Part shown: positions 1 to 5,893 of the stretch, in pieces
How positions within the stretch are numbered: position 1 is the stretch's first letter
Layout of the letters: every line of letters starts with the position of its first letter
From: an uncultured Bacteroidales bacterium
Lineage (GTDB): Bacteria; Bacteroidota; Bacteroidia; Bacteroidales; P3
Assembly (NCBI GenBank): GCA_937915785.1
Contig: CALGGY010000076.1
Span: 1 to 6,619 of the forward strand
Reading direction: 5' to 3'
Length of the DNA: 6,619 nucleotides
Program-made: the position numbers and the translations under genes
Notes under the pieces: model-generated
What the model was told of the DNA's origin: nothing
Seen by the model: only the letters and a program-made list of their open reading frames with translations
Database searches by the model: none

Positions 1-229
1 CAAGGTCGTTGTGTTTGCCCGACACGCGCAGGCATTTCTGCGAGTCGGACACACGGGGGTATTGTGCCGGAGCGTTGCCAAGAAAAATGTCCTTGAACTG
101 GTTCATGCCGGCGTTGGTGAACATCAGCGTGGGGTCGTTTTTCACAACCATCGGCGCCGATGGAACTATGTGATGCTGTTTGCTTTCGAAAAATTTCAGA
201 AACTGTTGTCGTATCTCTTGAGAAGTCAT
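1..229 (-). CDS. alaS: Alanyl-tRNA synthetase, N-terminal 76 residues (cut by window edge)
   Basis: AlaRS charges tRNA-Ala with alanine in the cytoplasm (class II aminoacyl-tRNA synthetase, usually about 870 residues). Only the first 76 codons are present; the gene runs off the left edge. The reading starts MTSQEIRQQFLKFFESK and continues with the near-invariant AlaRS segments VPSAPMVVKNDPTLMFTNAG (residues 22-41), MNQFKDIFLG (42-51) and YPRVSDSQKCLRVSGKHNDL (57-76), which belong to the catalytic domain. The ATG at 229-227 is the only sensible start because the family signature begins right there. It lies 69 bases after the stop of the VWA gene on the same strand. The gap has no visible hairpin terminator and no clear TAnnTTTG element, so read-through from upstream is possible. 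No frameshift is seen. Confidence 0.96.
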   Translation of the reverse strand, partial: MTSQEIRQQFLKFFESKQHHIVPSAPMVVKNDPTLMFTNAGMNQFKDIFLGNAPAQYPRVSDSQKCLRVSGKHNDL

Positions 230-233
230 AATT

Positions 234-247
234 AAGTTGAAAGTTGA
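234..247 (-). repeat. Heptad tandem repeat, 2 copies, just before alaS
   Basis: Two perfect copies of the 7-base unit TCAACTT (minus-strand sense) end four bases before the alaS start codon. They belong to the set of 7-base-period repeats found in the other gaps of this window. Confidence 0.6.
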
Positions 248-263
248 AAACGATAGTTTAATA

Positions 264-298
264 TAAATTGTTAATTGTCCATTGTAAATTGTCAATTG
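264..298 (-). repeat. Heptad tandem repeat, 5 degenerate copies (CAATNNA)
   Basis: Five contiguous heptads fill 264-298. On the minus strand they read CAATTGA, CAATTTA, CAATGGA, CAATTAA, CAATTTA, keeping CAAT and a final A fixed. The array starts directly after the TAA stop of the VWA gene (301-299). The same CAATGGA unit, in the same orientation relative to the gene before it, makes up the array at 3609-3650 after the glycosyltransferase gene, so the two arrays look like one family. Confidence 0.75.
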
Positions 299-1831
299 TT
301 AAAACCTGTATCCCACGTGTAGAGCCACTGTCGAGCGGTTTTTGCCGTTGCTGTAGCCCAGACCGCCGTTGAGGAAAACGTAAATTTTTTCCCACACCAT
401 GCCGGCGCGCAGGTTCAGCGGTTCCCACGATTTGGTGTAGCCCGTGTAGTCGAGTCCCGGACGGTAAGTGAGGCCTGCGCCGAACAAAAACTCGTGGCTG
501 CCGAGGGTTACTATTGCCAAAGGTCCGAACTGGAGGTCGAGCAGGGTGTTGGTGCTGAAATAGAGTCCGCCCATCACACGGTCGTTGATACGAACCGCCG
601 CCTCGCCACCGATGTACACCACATAATGGTCGAGGCTGGGATTGAACGAAAGTCCCAGGCCGGCGTTGGCGCCAAGTAAATGTGGGTCGTCGGAATGTGT
701 ATGTTTCGATTTTGTTTTAGGCTGTGCCGACGGAGCTGACGAGGCGCCGAGCACCCAGCACACCTGACCTTCGTGGGCGGGAGGCACTATGCACACAAGG
801 TTTTCCCAGCGGCGCACCAGCGACTCGCCCATCTCGCGGAATTTCTGGTCCACCTCGTTGAAATCCTTGGCCATCATAAAATTCTCGTCTTTCGACGAAA
901 CGCCTTTCAGCAGACGGGCAAACTTGCCGTTCTCCTTGGAGTCGGCGTCGTCGCTGTTGATGGCAATAAGGTAGCTTTCGAGCTGCTTGCCGTTTATTTT
1001 CTTTTCGTGCACAAGGCCATTCACATGCTTGTAGTAGGGATTTTCGAAATCCACTCCTTTGGTGCCGAGCTTGGCGTTGATGGAGGCGTTGTCGTAACCG
1101 TCGGTGAACGAAACAATTACGGCGCCTTCGTAAACATCGCTGCCCGTTTGGTAGTTGCGAGTGGCATATTTTTCTATCATCTGCCCGGCCTTGTCGATGG
1201 AGTAGTAAAGGGCTGTGTTGCTGCCCATCTGCAGGTTGGTGATAAAGTCGTTGAGTTTTTCTTTGTTGGCGGCGGTCAGGGGCTGTATCTCAACGGTGTT
1301 TTTGTCGGCGTAGTTCATCGAGTTGAAAGCTATTACGCCAAGTTTCACATTACCTTCGGGACAGGCTTTTTCAAGTATGTTGATAAAATTGATGGCACTC
1401 TGTTTCACGCGGTTGAAATTGTTGCCCAGCGAGTTGCTGCAATCGAGGGTAAGCACAATAACCATGTCGCTTGTGGCCACATTGTCAAGCTTGGCGTTTT
1501 TCACCTCGCTGTCGGGCTCCCAGCCGGAGGAGGTCATTTTGAAAAACTTCAGTCCCGGACCATTCTCGCTAAGGTCTTGGTCGCACTTGACATCCTTGAA
1601 CACAAACCGTTGGTAGTTGTCTTCAATAGCTGTGCCACGCAAGGTGTCGGTTTTGGCAAACTCTATGTTTTTGCTTTCGAGGTCGTACAGCTTGCCCACC
1701 CATTTGCCTTTTTCCACCGAAAGGGTGTAATTTCCTCTAATCCAATACTTTGAACCTTTTGGCATACGCTGAGCCACAGCCGAAAGGCCGAGCAAAACGG
1801 CCAACGTCAACAGAATCACTTTTTTCTTCAT
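299..1831 (-). CDS. Secreted VWA-domain protein with C-terminal outer-membrane beta-barrel
   Basis: 510 residues. Residues 1-20 are a Sec signal peptide (MKKKVILLTLAVLLGLSAVA, then Q21). Residues 22-118 are a beta-rich region I do not recognise. Residues 119-345 are a von Willebrand factor A domain with a full metal-ion-dependent adhesion site: D130-x-S132-x-S134, T206 (in GSNTALYY) and D244 (in FTDGYDN). VWA domains bind protein partners, often through a divalent cation. A Pro/Ser/His linker follows (about 346-381). Residues 383-510 then hold about eight alternating amphipathic strands and end in Phe (HVGYRF), as in small outer-membrane barrels. This suggests a barrel anchor presenting the VWA domain on one side of the outer membrane; which side cannot be read. 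The ATG at 1831 is chosen because it begins the signal peptide. A promoter lies about 85 bases upstream. A long open frame on the opposite strand is a shadow. Exact function and partner are unknown. Confidence 0.85.
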   Translation of the reverse strand: MKKKVILLTLAVLLGLSAVAQRMPKGSKYWIRGNYTLSVEKGKWVGKLYDLESKNIEFAKTDTLRGTAIEDNYQRFVFKDVKCDQDLSENGPGLKFFKMTSSGWEPDSEVKNAKLDNVATSDMVIVLTLDCSNSLGNNFNRVKQSAINFINILEKACPEGNVKLGVIAFNSMNYADKNTVEIQPLTAANKEKLNDFITNLQMGSNTALYYSIDKAGQMIEKYATRNYQTGSDVYEGAVIVSFTDGYDNASINAKLGTKGVDFENPYYKHVNGLVHEKKINGKQLESYLIAINSDDADSKENGKFARLLKGVSSKDENFMMAKDFNEVDQKFREMGESLVRRWENLVCIVPPAHEGQVCWVLGASSAPSAQPKTKSKHTHSDDPHLLGANAGLGLSFNPSLDHYVVYIGGEAAVRINDRVMGGLYFSTNTLLDLQFGPLAIVTLGSHEFLFGAGLTYRPGLDYTGYTKSWEPLNLRAGMVWEKIYVFLNGGLGYSNGKNRSTVALHVGYRF

Positions 1832-1914
1832 AAACTGAATATATTATGTATTACACTTGTTTTCAAGCAATTGAAGTTAAATATTCGTTTTGCGAAGCTT
1901 TTGTCCGCAACTTG

Positions 1915-1946
1915 CAAAGATACGTTTTTTTCTGCGGTTTTGCAAC
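1915..1946 (-). promoter_or_regulatory. Bacteroidetes-type promoter for the VWA gene
   Basis: On the minus strand, TATCTTTG (1922-1915) matches the Bacteroidetes -7 consensus TAnnTTTG. A GTTGC at 1946-1942 lies 19 bases upstream, close to the usual -33 (TTTG/TTG) spacing. An A-run precedes the -7 box. Transcription would start near 1908 and leave an untranslated leader of about 75 bases before the ATG at 1831. The 12-base core CGTATCTTTGCA (1924-1913) is identical to the core of the plus-strand promoter at 2444-2455. Confidence 0.75.
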
Positions 1947-2051
1947 GATTTTGGGCATAAAAATCCACTTCTGCCTACAAAAAACATATTTTTATTGTCA
2001 TACATTTTATCATCTGCCGCGACGCGCCGAAGTGCCTCGAAAGGATTTTTT

Positions 2052-2290
2052 TTATTGGTGTCCGATAAAAATATTGCATAAGTGCCCGTTTCTTAGATTT
2101 GATAATCAGGGTGGTTGATTGCCACTTCATTGGGCTTGTTTTTTCACTCTCTTTCTTTTACGTTCTTGCAATTCTCCGCCTTCGGCTATCGAAACGGCCA
2201 CTAACAGTTTCTTCATCTTAACGTTTTTTTCTCAATGCCTTTAGGCCGCCGCCAGACTACATGTATTCTTTTTTTGTCGGACACCAATAA
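2052..2290. mobile_element. MITE-like segment with 20-base terminal inverted repeats
   Basis: The left end TTATTGGTGTCCGATAAAAA (2052-2071) and the reverse complement of the right end, TTATTGGTGTCCGACAAAAA (2271-2290), match at 19 of 20 bases. They enclose a 199-base interior with no convincing gene; the longest tidy minus-strand frame is 29 codons, at 2216-2127. Inverted ends plus a short non-coding interior fit a miniature inverted-repeat element or the internally deleted relic of an insertion sequence. A target duplication cannot be called: the TA flanking TTGG...CCAA is part of the palindromic end itself. A chance or regulatory inverted repeat is the alternative, but 19 of 20 over 240 bases is unlikely by chance. 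I cannot name the parent family. Confidence 0.55.
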
Positions 2291-2371
2291 TATAGTATTT
2301 TTAGAATTTCAAATGTTCTGATGATCAGCTGTTCGGACAATCATTGTCTAAGCATGTCGAAGGTACTTCGT

Positions 2372-2429
2372 AACTTCTCAACTTCTCAACCTTCCAACGA
2401 CTTCACTTTTCACTCTTCACATTTCACTG
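2372..2429. repeat. Short tandem repeats: 8-base then 7-base period
   Basis: AACTTCTC occurs twice (2372-2387), followed by the variant AACCTTCC (2388-2395). After a few bases come four heptads of the form TTCACNN (2402-2408, 2409-2415, 2416-2422, 2423-2429). The last heptads overlap the expected -33 region of the glycosyltransferase promoter, so changes in copy number could alter it. Confidence 0.7.
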
Positions 2430-2453
2430 ATAACAAAAAAAATCGTATCTTTG
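2422..2453 (+). promoter_or_regulatory. Bacteroidetes-type promoter for the glycosyltransferase gene group
   Basis: TATCTTTG (2446-2453) matches the -7 consensus TAnnTTTG, preceded by an A-run. A weak -33 candidate, TTTC (2422-2425), lies 20 bases upstream. Transcription would begin near 2460. That rules out the TTG at 2458 as the start codon and supports the ATG at 2485, with a leader of roughly 25 bases. No second TAnnTTTG was found before hddA or hddC, so this may drive the whole group to 5883. Confidence 0.75.
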
Positions 2454-2484
2454 CATTTTGATAACCAACCAACCGAAACACCTA

Positions 2485-3606
2485 ATGAACATAATAATAA
2501 TAGGTACTGCATACCCTTATCGCGGCGGACTTTCTGCGTTCAACGAGCGTATTGCCAACGAGTACCAGAACGCCGGCCACGACGTGGAGATTTACACCTT
2601 CACCCACCAGTACCCCAATTTTCTGTTTCCGGGCAAAACGCAGTACAGCACCGAACCGGCTCCCGAAGGGCTTAACATAGTGCGAAAAGTCCACTCCTAC
2701 AACCCATTCAACTGGATTAAAGTGGGCCGCGAGATACGCCGCAAGCGTCCCGACCTTGTGCTGATAAAATTCTGGCTGCCTTTTATGTCGCCCTGTTTCG
2801 GCACCATAGCACGCATTATCCGCAAAAATGGCCACACGCGCATCGTTTCCATTTTGGACAACGTTATTCCGCACGAGCACCGCATCGGCGACAAGATGTT
2901 TGTCCGCTATTTCATCCGTCCGGTGGATGGTTTTGTGGCCATGTCGAAATCCGTGTTGAGCGAACTGCGGCTGTTTACCGCCGACAAACCCGCCGAGTTC
3001 TGCCCCCACCCACTCTACGACCACTACGGAAAGCGCCTCGAGCGCGACGAGGCCCTGCAACTGCTCAACCTCGACCCCAACTGCCGCTACGTGCTGTTTT
3101 TCGGTTTCATACGCACCTACAAAGGCTTGGACTTGCTTTTGGAGGCTTTCGCCGACCAGTGGCTACGACAGAGCAACGTGAAACTGATTGTGGCCGGCGA
3201 ATTTTACGGCGACCCCGCCCCATATATGCAACAAATTGAAACTCTTGGCATTGCCGACAAAGTGGTGCTCTGCACCGATTTTATCCCCGACAGCGAGGTA
3301 AACCGCTACTTCAGTGCCGCCGACATAGTGGCACAGCCCTACAAAACGGCCACCCAGAGCGGAGTTACGCAAATTGCCTTCCATTTCGGAAAAGCCATGC
3401 TCGTTACCAACGTGGGCGGACTGGCCGAAATTGTGCCCGACGGCAAGATAGGCTACGTGGTGGAACCCGACAAAGAACAGATTGCCAAGACTTTGCGCCG
3501 TTTTTTCGAAGAAAACCGCATGACGGAATTCGAAACCAATATAGTTGAGGAAAAACAGAAATATTCGTGGTCGCGTTTTACCCAAGCCATTGCAAAAGTA
3601 AGTTAG
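2485..3606 (+). CDS. GT4-type (GT-B fold) glycosyltransferase
   Basis: 373 residues, the usual length for the family. It transfers a sugar from a nucleotide-sugar donor to a growing glycan or lipid-linked acceptor at the cytoplasmic face of the membrane. The N-terminal acceptor domain opens with MNIIIIGTAYPYRGGLSAFN; GGLSAFN (14-20) is the Gly-rich loop typical of GT4. The C-terminal donor domain includes VLFFGFIRTYKGLDLLLEAF (203-222), LIVAGEF (234-240), FIPDSEVNRYFSAADIVAQP (266-285) and VGGLAEIVPDGKIGYVV (310-326). In the canonical E-x7-E donor motif the first acid is not obvious: the segment reads ATQSGVTQIAFHFGKAML (289-306), a known QSG-type variant. There is no signal peptide or membrane span. 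The ATG at 2485 is chosen over an in-frame TTG at 2458, which lies at or before the predicted transcription start. The following hddA/hddC pair suggests, but does not show, a GDP-heptose donor. Confidence 0.9.
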   Translation: MNIIIIGTAYPYRGGLSAFNERIANEYQNAGHDVEIYTFTHQYPNFLFPGKTQYSTEPAPEGLNIVRKVHSYNPFNWIKVGREIRRKRPDLVLIKFWLPFMSPCFGTIARIIRKNGHTRIVSILDNVIPHEHRIGDKMFVRYFIRPVDGFVAMSKSVLSELRLFTADKPAEFCPHPLYDHYGKRLERDEALQLLNLDPNCRYVLFFGFIRTYKGLDLLLEAFADQWLRQSNVKLIVAGEFYGDPAPYMQQIETLGIADKVVLCTDFIPDSEVNRYFSAADIVAQPYKTATQSGVTQIAFHFGKAMLVTNVGGLAEIVPDGKIGYVVEPDKEQIAKTLRRFFEENRMTEFETNIVEEKQKYSWSRFTQAIAKVS

Positions 3607-3608
3607 GA

Positions 3609-3650
3609 ACAATGGACAATGGACAATGGACAATGGACAATGGACAATTA
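3609..3650 (+). repeat. Heptad tandem repeat, 5 perfect copies of ACAATGG plus a variant
   Basis: ACAATGG is repeated five times without error (3609-3643), followed by ACAATTA (3644-3650). The array begins two bases after the TAG stop of the glycosyltransferase gene and fills half of the 95-base gap to hddA; the rest of the gap is AT-rich with decayed similar motifs. A perfect array of this kind can change copy number by slipped-strand replication. It would alter only the gap, not a reading frame. Confidence 0.9.
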
Positions 3651-3701
3651 GTAATTAAACAATTAGCAATCTACGATTAAACAACATATCACTCATCACC
3701 A

Positions 3702-4721
3702 ATGATAATACGAAGCAAAACCCCACTGCGACTCGGCTTGGCCGGCGGCGGCACCGATGTATCGCCATATTCCGACATCTACGGCGGAGCCATACTCAAC
3801 GCAACCATCAATATGTACGCCTACACCACCCTTGAGCCCACCGACGACGGCAAGGTGGTTTTTGAAGCGCCTGAGAAATACCTCCGCGAGGAACATACCG
3901 CAGCCGAACAGCTCGACACCGACGGATATTTTGTCCTTCAAAAAGGTGTGTACAACCGCATTGTACGTCAGTTTACCCACAAACCGCTGTCGCTGCGCAT
4001 ATCCTCGTTTGTTGATGCTCCGGCAGGCTCAGGATTGGGCACATCTTCCACACTGGTTGTCAGCATATTGGGTGCCTACGTGGAATGGCTGAAACTGCCC
4101 CTCGGCGAATACGACATTGCTCGGCTGGCCTACGAGATAGAACGCGAGGACCTGCAGATGACAGGCGGCAAGCAGGACCAGTATGCGGCCACTTTCGGAG
4201 GGTTCAACTTTATGGAGTTTTTCGCCGACAGGGTGATAGTGAACCCCCTGCGTGTGCGGAACCGCTATGCCGACGAGCTTTCGCACAACCTTGTGCTCTA
4301 CTACACCGACACCAGCCACGTCTCCGCCGACATCATCAAGGAACAGCAGAAAAACGTGCGCGCCAAAAATTCGCAGTCCATCGAAGCCATGCACAAACTA
4401 AAAGAACAGGCAGTGCTGATGAAAGAGGTTCTGCTCAAAGGCGAGATAGACCGCATAGGCGAAATACTCGACTTTGGATGGCGATACAAAAAACAGATGG
4501 CCAACAGCATCACCAACCCGCTGATAGACAGCATTTACGACGCTGCGATAAAGGCCGGAGCCACTGGCGGAAAGATATCCGGTGCCGGCGGAGGTGGTTT
4601 TATGTTTTTCTACTGCCCGGGCGTAACACGCTACCCCGTAATCGACGCACTGCGACAGTTCGGCGGCAAAGCCAAACGCTACGAGTTTGTGAACAAAGGC
4701 CTGAAAACGTGGAACAGCTGA
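3702..4721 (+). CDS. hddA: GHMP kinase, D-glycero-D-manno-heptose 7-phosphate kinase type
   Basis: 339 residues, normal for the family. It uses ATP to phosphorylate D-glycero-D-manno-heptose 7-phosphate at C1 (alpha anomer), the second step toward GDP-heptose, in the cytoplasm. All three GHMP motifs are present: RSKTPLRLGLAGGGTDVSPY (4-23), the ATP-binding loop DAPAGSGLGTSSTLVVSILG (105-124), and KISGAGGGGFMFFYC (291-305). The segment GGKQDQYAATFGG (155-167) carries the conserved QDQY typical of HddA/FucK-like sugar kinases; D159 is the likely catalytic acid. The ATG at 3702 directly begins the first motif. The hddC-like gene downstream strengthens the heptose assignment; another sugar-phosphate substrate (for example a fucose-type kinase) is the main alternative. 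Its TGA is followed after one base by heptad repeats. Confidence 0.82.
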   Translation: MIIRSKTPLRLGLAGGGTDVSPYSDIYGGAILNATINMYAYTTLEPTDDGKVVFEAPEKYLREEHTAAEQLDTDGYFVLQKGVYNRIVRQFTHKPLSLRISSFVDAPAGSGLGTSSTLVVSILGAYVEWLKLPLGEYDIARLAYEIEREDLQMTGGKQDQYAATFGGFNFMEFFADRVIVNPLRVRNRYADELSHNLVLYYTDTSHVSADIIKEQQKNVRAKNSQSIEAMHKLKEQAVLMKEVLLKGEIDRIGEILDFGWRYKKQMANSITNPLIDSIYDAAIKAGATGGKISGAGGGGFMFFYCPGVTRYPVIDALRQFGGKAKRYEFVNKGLKTWNS

Positions 4722-4722
4722 T

Positions 4723-4770
4723 AGTTATGAGTTATGAGTTAAGAGCTAAAAAATCGAAGTTTAAAGTTAG
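4723..4770 (+). repeat. Heptad repeats upstream of the S23 gene (AGTTATG family)
   Basis: Four heptads, AGTTATG, AGTTATG, AGTTAAG, AGCTAAA, run from 4723 to 4750, and two more, AAGTTTA and AAGTTAG, from 4757 to 4770. They start one base after the hddA stop and end six bases before the S23 start. Bases 4731-4754 pair with the heptad array downstream of the S23 gene (5161-5183): 20 of 23 positions are Watson-Crick matches, a further one is a G-U pair in RNA, and one A is bulged. Confidence 0.8.
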
Positions 4771-4776
4771 ATGTTT

Positions 4777-5139
4777 ATGAAAGAGAGCATCATTATTCAA
4801 AAAAGCAAACTATTTGCCATAAGAATTATCAATATGTGCAAATATCTTTCATGTGAAAAGAAAGAATTTGTAATGTCCAAACAGGTTTTGCGCTCTGCAA
4901 CAAGCATTGGAGCAAACGCCATGGAAGCGAAATTCGCTCAATCAACGGCTGATTTCATCGCTAAAATGCATGAGTCTTTAAAAGAAGCAAGTGAAACAGA
5001 ATACTGGCTTGAACTTCTTCACGAGACAAATTACATTGATGATTGCACTTTCGACAGTTTATATTCTGACTGCAACGAGTTGGTAAAGATACTATCATCT
5101 ATCATCATTTCCATGAAAGGAAAGCAAACTGGCAAATAA
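4777..5139 (+). CDS. Four-helix-bundle protein, 23S rRNA intervening-sequence (S23/IVP) family
   Basis: 120 residues, the usual family length, almost wholly helical. Family landmarks are the start MKESIIIQKSKLFAIRI, the central LRSATSIGANAMEA (38-51) and FIAKMHESLKEASETEYWL (60-78), then a last helix ELVKILSSIIISM (101-113). This family was first found encoded in intervening sequences inside 23S rRNA genes. Many members, as here, lie outside rRNA, often inside polysaccharide gene clusters of Bacteroidota, with no proven function. It is structurally related to Avd, the accessory protein of diversity-generating retroelements. The ATG at 4777 fits the family start; an in-frame ATG at 4771 would add two residues. 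Four sampled 60-base lines (4781-4840, 4921-5100) total about 35% G+C, against 55-57% in lines of hddA and hddC. That fits a separate origin. It sits between hddA and hddC, flanked by inverted heptad arrays. Confidence 0.9.
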   Translation: MKESIIIQKSKLFAIRIINMCKYLSCEKKEFVMSKQVLRSATSIGANAMEAKFAQSTADFIAKMHESLKEASETEYWLELLHETNYIDDCTFDSLYSDCNELVKILSSIIISMKGKQTGK

Positions 5140-5154
5140 ATACAACAATGATGA

Positions 5155-5182
5155 TTTTTAATTTTTAATTCTTAACTCTTAA
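5155..5182 (+). repeat. Heptad repeats downstream of the S23 gene (YTYTTAA family)
   Basis: TTTTTAA, TTTTTAA, TTCTTAA and CTCTTAA run from 5155 to 5182, trailing into CTAACTA (5183-5189). They end just before the hddC start at 5194. The units are the reverse complement of the AGTTAAG-type heptads at 4723-4750, giving an inverted pair around the S23 gene. Confidence 0.75.
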
Positions 5183-5193
5183 CTAACTACACA

Positions 5194-5883
5194 ATGCAAT
5201 CAATAGTTCTTGCCGGAGGGTTCGGCACACGCTTGCAGGGGGTGCTCAAAGACCTGCCCAAGCCCATGGCTCCCGTTGGCGGAAAGCCTTTTCTGTCCTA
5301 TATTTTGGACTACCTCATTCAATACGGCTACACCAATGTGGTGCTCTCCACCGGTTACCTGCACCAAAAAATCGAAAATCATTATGGCAACAGCTACAAA
5401 TCGCTTGCCATATCCTACGCCGTGGAAACGGAGCCCCTCGGCACTGGCGGAGGCATTGCCAACGCTCTGCAATATTGCCATTCCGACAACGTGCTGGTGC
5501 TCAACGGCGACACCATGTTCCGCATCGACTTGGCGGCGTTCGAAACGTTCCACCGCCGGCATGGCGGACTTTTCAGCATGGCTCTGCGACAAATGCCCGA
5601 CGTGAGCCGCTACGGCAGCGTGCAAACCGACGACAACGACCGCATAACCCTCTTCGCCGAAAAAAACGCCACTTCGGGACAAGGCTTTATCAACGGCGGC
5701 ATTTACTTGATTAACAAGCAATTATTACAAAAATACCCTCAACCGCAGAAATTCTCGTTCGAGAAAGAACTAATGGAAAAAATCTACCAGACGGAACCCA
5801 TATTTGGCTATAAGTCAGACGCTTACTTCATCGACATTGGCATCCCCGACGACTATGCCCGTGCACAGCGGGAGATGGTCTAA
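5194..5883 (+). CDS. hddC: Sugar-1-phosphate nucleotidyltransferase, GDP-heptose (HddC) type
   Basis: 229 residues, the full length of HddC-like enzymes. It joins a sugar 1-phosphate to an NTP with release of pyrophosphate; for HddC this makes GDP-D-glycero-alpha-D-manno-heptose from the heptose 1-phosphate. Visible motifs are the N-terminal nucleotide-binding signature LAGGFGTRL (6-14), LPKPMAPVGGKPFL with K23 (21-34), EPLGTGGGIANAL (80-92), the metal-binding LNGDTMF with D106 (103-109), FINGGIYLI (165-173) and YFIDIGIPDDY (211-221). The ATG at 5194 begins the signature directly. The base choice (GTP or another NTP) cannot be read from motifs. The heptose assignment rests on overall likeness and on the hddA-like kinase two genes upstream. 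GmhA and GmhB are not encoded in this window. A mannose- or glucose-1-phosphate transferase is the alternative. Confidence 0.83.
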   Translation: MQSIVLAGGFGTRLQGVLKDLPKPMAPVGGKPFLSYILDYLIQYGYTNVVLSTGYLHQKIENHYGNSYKSLAISYAVETEPLGTGGGIANALQYCHSDNVLVLNGDTMFRIDLAAFETFHRRHGGLFSMALRQMPDVSRYGSVQTDDNDRITLFAEKNATSGQGFINGGIYLINKQLLQKYPQPQKFSFEKELMEKIYQTEPIFGYKSDAYFIDIGIPDDYARAQREMV

Positions 5884-5893
5884 AACCCAGAAA

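Larger units (their letters stand above)
1832..2484. other. Long non-coding region between divergent genes
   Basis: No gene is supported in these 653 bases. In order they hold: the leader and promoter of the VWA gene (to about 1946); about 105 bases with no recognised signal (1947-2051); a MITE-like segment (2052-2290); two short perfect palindromes, CTGATGATCAG (2318-2328) and GACAATCATTGTC (2336-2348); a small hairpin, CGAAG-GTA-CTTCG (2358-2370); an 8-base then a 7-base tandem repeat array (2372-2429); and the promoter and short leader of the glycosyltransferase gene (2422-2484). The open frames here (such as 90 codons from 1846) have low-complexity, Phe/Cys-rich translations without a recognisable domain. 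Confidence 0.7.

Noticed and set aside
773..1753. 326-codon plus-strand open frame opposite the VWA gene
   Set aside because: It is an antisense shadow; its His/Val/Phe-rich translation has no domain, while the minus-strand frame has a signal peptide and MIDAS.
1846..2118. Open frames of 90 and 63 codons in the divergent region
   Set aside because: They overlap a promoter and one end of the inverted-repeat element; translations are low-complexity with no domain and no initiation signal.
2127..2216. Minus-strand 29-codon frame inside the MITE-like segment, with a basic C-terminal half
   Set aside because: Too short to support without homologues, with no promoter seen; it could be a remnant of a transposase gene but was not recognised.
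2318..2348. Perfect palindromes CTGATGATCAG and GACAATCATTGTC as operator sites
   Set aside because: Short palindromes lying about 100 bases or more upstream of the promoter with no regulator gene nearby; not enough to call binding sites.
2458..2484. In-frame TTG start adding nine residues to the glycosyltransferase
   Set aside because: It lies about five bases after the -7 element, at or before the expected transcription start; the ATG at 2485 begins the conserved beta-strand and Gly-rich loop.
3609..3650. CRISPR array
   Set aside because: Seven-base units with no spacers; a simple tandem repeat.
4777..5139. Diversity-generating retroelement (S23 proteins resemble Avd)
   Set aside because: No reverse transcriptase, and no template/variable repeat pair seen in the window; the family match is to the orphan S23 group.
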